Made by a program: the position numbers and the translations under genes. Shown in pieces: positions 58,876 through 64,000 of a stretch of DNA of 64,000 bases. The notes beneath the pieces are model-generated. The model saw only the letters and a list, made by a program, of their open reading frames with translations, had not been told where the DNA came from and ran no database searches. The DNA lies in contig CALYLW010000137.1 of NCBI GenBank assembly GCA_944989445.1, positions 750,134 through 814,133 of the forward strand, written 5' to 3'. Within the stretch, counting starts at the first letter, position 1, and each line of letters begins with the position of its first letter. This DNA is from Ampullaceana balthica. Lineage: Eukaryota > Mollusca > Gastropoda > Lymnaeidae.

Positions 58876-60779
58876 ACAAATGTAGCTGCATTAACCTCAC
58901 GGGCGCATGTTGTAAGTAGATCTTTTTAAAGAACGACGTTGTGTTGATTATGATGTACATGCTAGCGCACGCTTTGTTTATAAAACTAGTTTTTATTGTC
59001 CCGACCACCCCACACGGTTTTTTTCCTTCTTTTTTCCCCCAAAATGTTCAAATTATGTCCTTGGCCTGTAAAACGGATTATGCTATAACACTAACAATAT
59101 GAGAACAATCGTTTAAATTAAATAGATTTATAACAATTTAAAAAAAACTGACGTATACTACTTGTGTGATTCTGGGTCCCTGGTGGTCTGTCAAGCAAGT
59201 GGTTCCAAAACATATCTGTTGAAAAGACCTCAGTGGCACGCACCTAAATAACGACTCGTCGTGAAAAGGTTTGGATACGTATGTTTTATGAAATTGTTCC
59301 CAAGAAAGATATATACAGCCCCAATAATTCTATTATTAGACTTCCGGTTAATTATGACAAAGCCTATTGCTTAGTGGTGTTTTGTAACAGGTGAATCGGT
59401 CACAAATTCTACTAATGGTTAACAGGAGTATCAAGAACACTCCAAGTTGAAGAACTCCAATTCATTTTGTTTTTAAAACAAATCAGAAACATAAACTTCC
59501 TGGCAATGTCAGGCCTGGGCCTCAGGCCTCCATAATTATGACACTAGATAGACATCTGCTCCTTCGTCTAGAAACATAACTATATCTTTATTTTGACCTC
59601 TTTTCTTCTTCTTGCCACCCCCCCCCCACAGCAGATGTTAAAATGACCCCTCCCCCTTCAGCCCGAATCCCCACCGTACCCCCCCTTCCATTTCCTCACA
59701 TGTCATCACTTATGTCTTGGCGCCTGTCGTCGTCAGCCAGGGTGAAGGATAAGGTGGGGGTGCTGGTGCTGGAAGGGGGGGGGGAGTAATCACATGCATA
59801 GATCTGTGTGCTCACGCCGACAGACATGCAGATTAGCGGCTTTTCAGGGGGTGATAATTCGGAGTTGCTGGCAAATTTATAATCTCCCCTTGACAAGGCT
59901 GCACTTAAGTTCTCCTCCAGTGATGGCAGTCCCGCACTAGAGCGTCTCCCCGCAGAGTCGGCTAGGCCAGTTGGATTCGGCATCCGCGAGGCGACCTCAT
60001 TAGAATAATCCCTGGTGCCCGTTACAACGATTCCGGATTAACCTAATCTAAAGCTGCAGGAGAAAAGGGTGAAACAATTACCTAGTTATCGCCACTGTAC
60101 GTATCGAGGCGGTGACGAGCATGGGCAAATTTGTGACCGGCGTGTTTGTGCGTAATTGTGTGAGCTTGGCCTTGAGACGCTAGTTTATTGGGAACGGAAT
60201 GCAACAAGACCAGTGATAGTTATAAGGAAGTTGTTCACTCGTGTGTATGTGAACCAAAATTCTTATAACTCCATCATCAGACCAAAATGCTATATTGGAT
60301 ATCATATCGCTATTGCTCATTTAAAAAAATATAGATTTTTAGTGTCCTAGACCTAGAACGGAACATTTTTATGACGCAAAACTTGTAAAAAGAAAATGTT
60401 ATTCATTTTGGTAAATGATTGATACGTATGCCGACACAGGTCAAAATCCAGCAATGCGTAACAATATGCTCGAAACAAGCAAACGCACACATTAGTACTT
60501 TCGGCGTTTCGTGTGTAATTTCTATTATTATATGGACATTTTTAAATATTGGTGTAATAAATCTGCTGGGCAGGGCGTTAAAGGTTGAATGATTAATCTA
60601 GTTCAGGGGCGTGACAAAAAAGTTTAGTGAGGTTCGTGGTGGGCGTAGGCAGGGTAACGGTTATTTCTTTCTTATAGAGTGCGTTACTTAATGTATTTTT
60701 TGTTGTTGATTATATTTGAATATTGTATTGAAGAACTTTTCATACCGACTCCGCCTTTGATTAATGATTGGTGGGTTCA
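58876..60779. other. Long non-genic stretch
   Basis: C-rich runs at about 59616-59690 and a GC-richer part at 59690-60000. A 95-codon minus frame (59696-59983) with Ser/Pro-rich and acidic content is the only frame here that looks a little like a real exon, but no domain or splice evidence supports it. Confidence 0.4.
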
Positions 60780-61218
60780 CGTAACATGACACCAATCAAA
60801 TGCGACACTCAGATAGACATAGTGTCAGGGGCGGGTCAAGATTGCACGGGGCCCCTGGCTGCAAATTCCACCTGGGGCCAGGTCCAGCCACCTTTATTAT
60901 ACAATATAAGTTTGGGGCCATTAAATCATTTAGCCCAATCAGCACCCCCCTTAATCCGCCATAGCATAGGGTTAAAAGAAAACAGCTCGTTTCTTGTTTC
61001 ATTCCCAATTTTTAAAAAACACATTCACATCTTTTTTTTTATCCCCTTCTGGTATTCGGACGCGGAATAGGTTTCCTAAACAAGCCAGAATACCAACACA
61101 ATATCAACATTCAAAACCCTAATAATAGAGCAAGAGTAGACATAAAGTACGCTTAAGCGCAGCACGCAATGATCTTCTGTATAGAAGGGGCGTCTATGAT
61201 GTAGAAGATAAGATAGGT
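60780..61218 (+). pseudogene. LINE 3' end, copy D, split by a hAT MITE
   Basis: Left of the MITE, CTCAGATAGACATA matches copy A at about 26923; right of it, TCGTTTCTT and AAACACATTCACATC continue the same alignment, and GGTATTCGGACGCGGAATAG, AATGATCTTCTGTATAGAAG and GATAAGATAGG reproduce the C-terminal codons, 3' UTR and tail. Only about 300 bases of LINE remain and the frame is broken. Confidence 0.8.
60826..60964 (-). mobile_element. hAT MITE, GCGGATTAAG family (copy 2, inverted)
   Basis: Ends are CAGGGGCGGGTCAAG and CTTAATCCGCCATAG, and the inner words CACGGGGCCCCTGGCTGCAA and ATAAGTTTGGGGCC are the complements of words in 12148-12712. The flanks CATAGTGT (60818-60825) and CATAGGGT (60965-60972) match at 7 of 8. 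At 139 bases it is an internally deleted relative of the 565-base copy. Confidence 0.85.
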
Positions 61219-61964
61219 TAATAGCAGACAAGACTCTCCAGAGCGACTACTTCGAAACTCGTGTTTTGATTCCACCCTTTAATTGACGCTTCTTATAAAC
61301 TTAAACCTGATGCGATCCATCTTTGCTAGTACATCACTAAGACTGGTTTATATTTACTTATACATAGACTGCGCACATTGGGGTGGGGGGTGGGGGTGGA
61401 ATCAGATCAAATAATACAACGACATGAAAATGTGCAGGCAGTCTTTGTTGAATTATGAGCGGTCGCAATTTGCAGCGCGCGTCTTCGTTGCATAAATACA
61501 TAATGCGACAGCGTTATTGTCTCATTAAAAAGTATTAACCGAATCAATCTCATCCCCGTGGCACTTCGTCTTGAAATAATTCCAGCCCTCGGAAATGCCC
61601 AGGCCTGGCCGACTTGCGTCACGAGGTAGTGAGTGCAGGCCTGCACAGTCTCAAGCTTGACCTTATCTCGAGTTTGCTGTCTTGATAAACGAGGGGGGTG
61701 GGGATGGGCTGGCCATGGAAATGACCGTATTTTAAACAACGTCTTGACACGACGCTCACGCCCCTGGAAGTGAGAAGCAATGGGCGGTGTGGGGGGGGGG
61801 TCTATGGGTCTATTAAATTTACTAGAGGATCAAGGGCGTGTTTTATGCTGACAGGCGGTGGAGGCCCCAAAGATTAGGGGCGCTGTTCTTACACGGGGGA
61901 TAAATCTCGCTTCTGTCCAGGTCTTAGGTGTCAATGAAAGGGATAAATAGATGTATTGGAGAGG
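61219..61964. other. Non-genic stretch
   Basis: A minus-strand 110-codon frame at 61407-61739 has no recognisable domain. G-rich runs at 61378-61400 and 61788-61800. Confidence 0.4.
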
Positions 61965-62475
61965 GAGGTACAATGGGGGCTGTTTGATTGTGTAACGGCA
62001 GTAGGGGGACGGGGGGGGTGTACGGTAGGACGAGGACAAGAGGTACAATGGGAGCTGTTTAATTGTGTAACGGCAGTAGGAGGACGGGGGCGTACAGTAG
62101 GACGAGGACAAGAGGTAATATGGGAGCTGTTTGATTGTGTAACGGCAGTAGGGGGATGGGGGGTGTACGGTAGGACGAGGACAAGGTACAATGTGGGCTG
62201 TTTGATTGTGTAACGGCGGTAGGGGTGCGGGGGTGTACGGTAGGACGAGGACAAGGTACAATGTGGGCTGTTTGATTGTGTAACGGCGGTAGGGGTGCGG
62301 GGGTGTACGGTAGGACGAGGACAAGAGGTACAATGGGGGCTGTTTGATTGTGTAACGGCAGTAGGGGTGCGGGGGTGTACGGTAGGACGAGGAAAAGAGG
62401 TACAATGGGGGCTGTTTGATTGTGTAACGGCAGTTTTGGGTGCGGGGGGTGTACAGCAGGATGAGGACAAGAGAG
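61965..62475. repeat. 70/73-base minisatellite
   Basis: Seven units containing GGGGGCTGTTTGATTGTGTA, ACGGCAGTAGGGG and TACGGTAGGACGAGGACAAG. Two central units lack AGAG and have a 70-base period. The minus frames of about 190-200 codons here are by-products. Confidence 0.94.
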
Positions 62476-62755
62476 AAAGTTTATTGAGTGTGGAATGCTG
62501 GGCGATAAACTTGAAAGCTATTCTGGTATGTGGGGAAGGCAAGGGGGGTGATCCTTATAAGACAGTGTAAGAAATAACGGGAGTAGAGAAAAACATTCGA
62601 CAGTTGTGTTAATGGGTTCACAGTTACTGCTAAGGTGTAAAGTTATGTTGGGAAGAAATTTGACATTTGTTTTAATACGGGATAATGGAGTCTTGACAAT
62701 CATGTCGGGGGGGGGGATGTTTGATGTTTGCAGTCATTTTAATGAGGGTCTTTTA
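62476..62755. other. Short spacer
   Basis: No recognised feature between two arrays. Confidence 0.4.
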
Positions 62756-64000
62756 GGAGAAAAGTGATAGGTACGATAGTTCTAGTCGACGTAGGGAAAT
62801 GTGACGGGCTATAGTTCAGAGCGATGAAGAGAAAAGTGATAGGTACTATAGTTCTAGTCGACGTAGGGAAATGCGACGGGCTATAGTTCAGAGCGATGAA
62901 GAGAAAAGTGATAGGTACTATAGTTCTAGTCGACGTAGGGAAATGTGACAGGCTATAGTTCAGAGCGATGAAGAGAAAAGTGATAGGTACTATAGTTCTA
63001 GTCGACGTAGGGAAATGTGACAGGCTATAATAGTTCAGAGCGATGAAGAGAAAAGTGATAGGTACTATAGTTCTAGTCGACGTAGGGAAATGTGACGGGC
63101 TATAGTTCAGAGCGATGAAGGGAAAAGTGATAGGTACTATAGTTCTAGTCGACGTAGGGAAATGTGACAGGCTATAGTTCAGAGCGATGAAGAGAAAAGT
63201 GATAGGTACTATAGTTCTAGTCGACGTAGGGAAATGTGACAGGCTATAATAGTTCAGAGCGATGAAGAGAAAAGTGATAGGTACTATAGTTCTAGTCGAC
63301 GTAGGGAAATGTGACGGGCTATAGTTCAGAGCGATGAAGAGAAAAGTGATAGGTACTATAGTTCTAGTCGACGTAGGGAAATGTGAAAGGCTATAGTTCA
63401 GAGCGATGAAGAGAAAAGTGATAGGTACTATAGTTCTAGTCGACGTAGGGAAATGTGACAGGCTATAATAGTTCAGAGCGATGAAGAGAAAAGTGATAGG
63501 TACTATAGCTCTAGTCGACGTAGGGAAATGTGACAGGCTATAGTTCAGAGCGATGAAGAGAAAAGTGATAGGTACTATAGTTCTAGTCGACGTAGGGAAA
63601 TGTGACGGGCTATAGTTCAGAGCGATGAAGAGAAAAGTGATAGGTACTATAGTTCTAGTCGACGTAGGGAAATGTGACAGGCTATAGTTCATAGCGATGA
63701 AGAGAAAAGTGATAGGTACTATAGTTCTAGTCGACGTAGGGAAATGTGACAGGCTAAAGTTCAGAGCGATGAAGAGAAAAGTGATAGGTACTATAGTTCT
63801 AGTCGACGTAGGGAAATGTGACAGGCTATAGTTCAGAGCGATGAAGAGAAAAGTGACAGGTACTATAGTTCTAGTCGACGTAGGGAAATGTGACAGGCAA
63901 TAGTTCAGAGCGATGAAGAGAAAAGTGATAGGTACTATAGTTCTTGTCGACGTAGGGAATGTGACGGGCTATAGTTCAGAGCGATGAAGAGAAAAGTGAT
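62756..64000. repeat. 72/75-base minisatellite with trimeric higher-order unit, continuing past the window
   Basis: About 17 units containing GATGAAGAGAAAAGTGATAG, TAGTTCTAGTCGACGTAGGG and GCTATAGTTCAGAGC. A three-base-longer form, CTATAATAGTTCAG, occurs at about 63025, 63244 and 63463, exactly 219 bases apart (72+72+75), showing a three-unit higher-order repeat. The minus frame of 317 codons is open because the unit lengths are multiples of three. Confidence 0.96.

Noticed and set aside
62739..63692. 317-codon minus-strand frame
   Set aside because: The 72/75-base units are multiples of three without a stop; no non-repeat domain is attached.

Overview
The window reads as nuclear DNA of an animal, with no prokaryotic, organellar or viral character. 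It is AT-leaning and I could recognise no host exon in either strand. It is dominated by tandem arrays (minisatellites with units of 10 to 85 bases, plus microsatellites) and by short, mostly non-autonomous transposable elements. The element set (hAT MITEs with 8-base target duplications, BED-finger hAT remnants, a tRNA-derived SINE, 5'-truncated non-LTR retrotransposon ends with a GATAA tail) fits a lophotrochozoan, most likely a mollusc. That assignment is inference from repeat style, not from a marker gene.

Layout. 1-7 kb: sparse sequence, TC and GA microsatellites, a 593-base TA-flanked DNA element (4478-5070), an AGT microsatellite, one copy of an anonymous dispersed family (called family R here) and a 24-base minisatellite. 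7.4-13.3 kb: a BED zinc-finger hAT element (7498-8160), an 85-base minisatellite and three hAT MITEs. 13.6-22 kb: a block of arrays, namely a 22-base array, a modular 22+9-base array of 2.3 kb, a 27-base CpG-rich array and a 42-base array of 4.4 kb with about 105 units. 22.6-27.2 kb: hAT-type elements, a short MITE with long inverted repeats, and a reverse-transcriptase C-terminal remnant. 27.3-29.8 kb: two more minisatellites, one carrying a 441-base higher-order duplication. 30-38.7 kb: more MITEs (one nested in another), a tRNA-Val-like relic, a second LINE remnant, a second near-full R copy and a 10-base phased array. 39.6-42.3 kb: a 2.6-kb hAT element with perfect target duplication and a decayed transposase on the minus strand. 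44.0-44.6 kb: a SINE inside a hAT MITE. 46.1-51.5 kb: a 26-base minisatellite, a 1.1-kb BED/hAT remnant, a perfect 44-base inverted repeat, R copies and a 65-base array. 51.8-64 kb: more MITEs, R copies, two LINE remnants (one split by a hAT MITE), and 70- and 72-base arrays, the last running off the window.

Nothing here works together as a pathway. Tandem arrays occupy roughly 14 kb (about 22 percent, hand estimate). The very long open frames in the window all lie inside arrays whose unit lacks stop codons, and I treat them as by-products. The most interesting items are the perfect 44-base palindrome at 48647-48740, the 42-base array open in all three minus frames, the nested insertions that give a relative chronology, and two or three dispersed families I cannot name.
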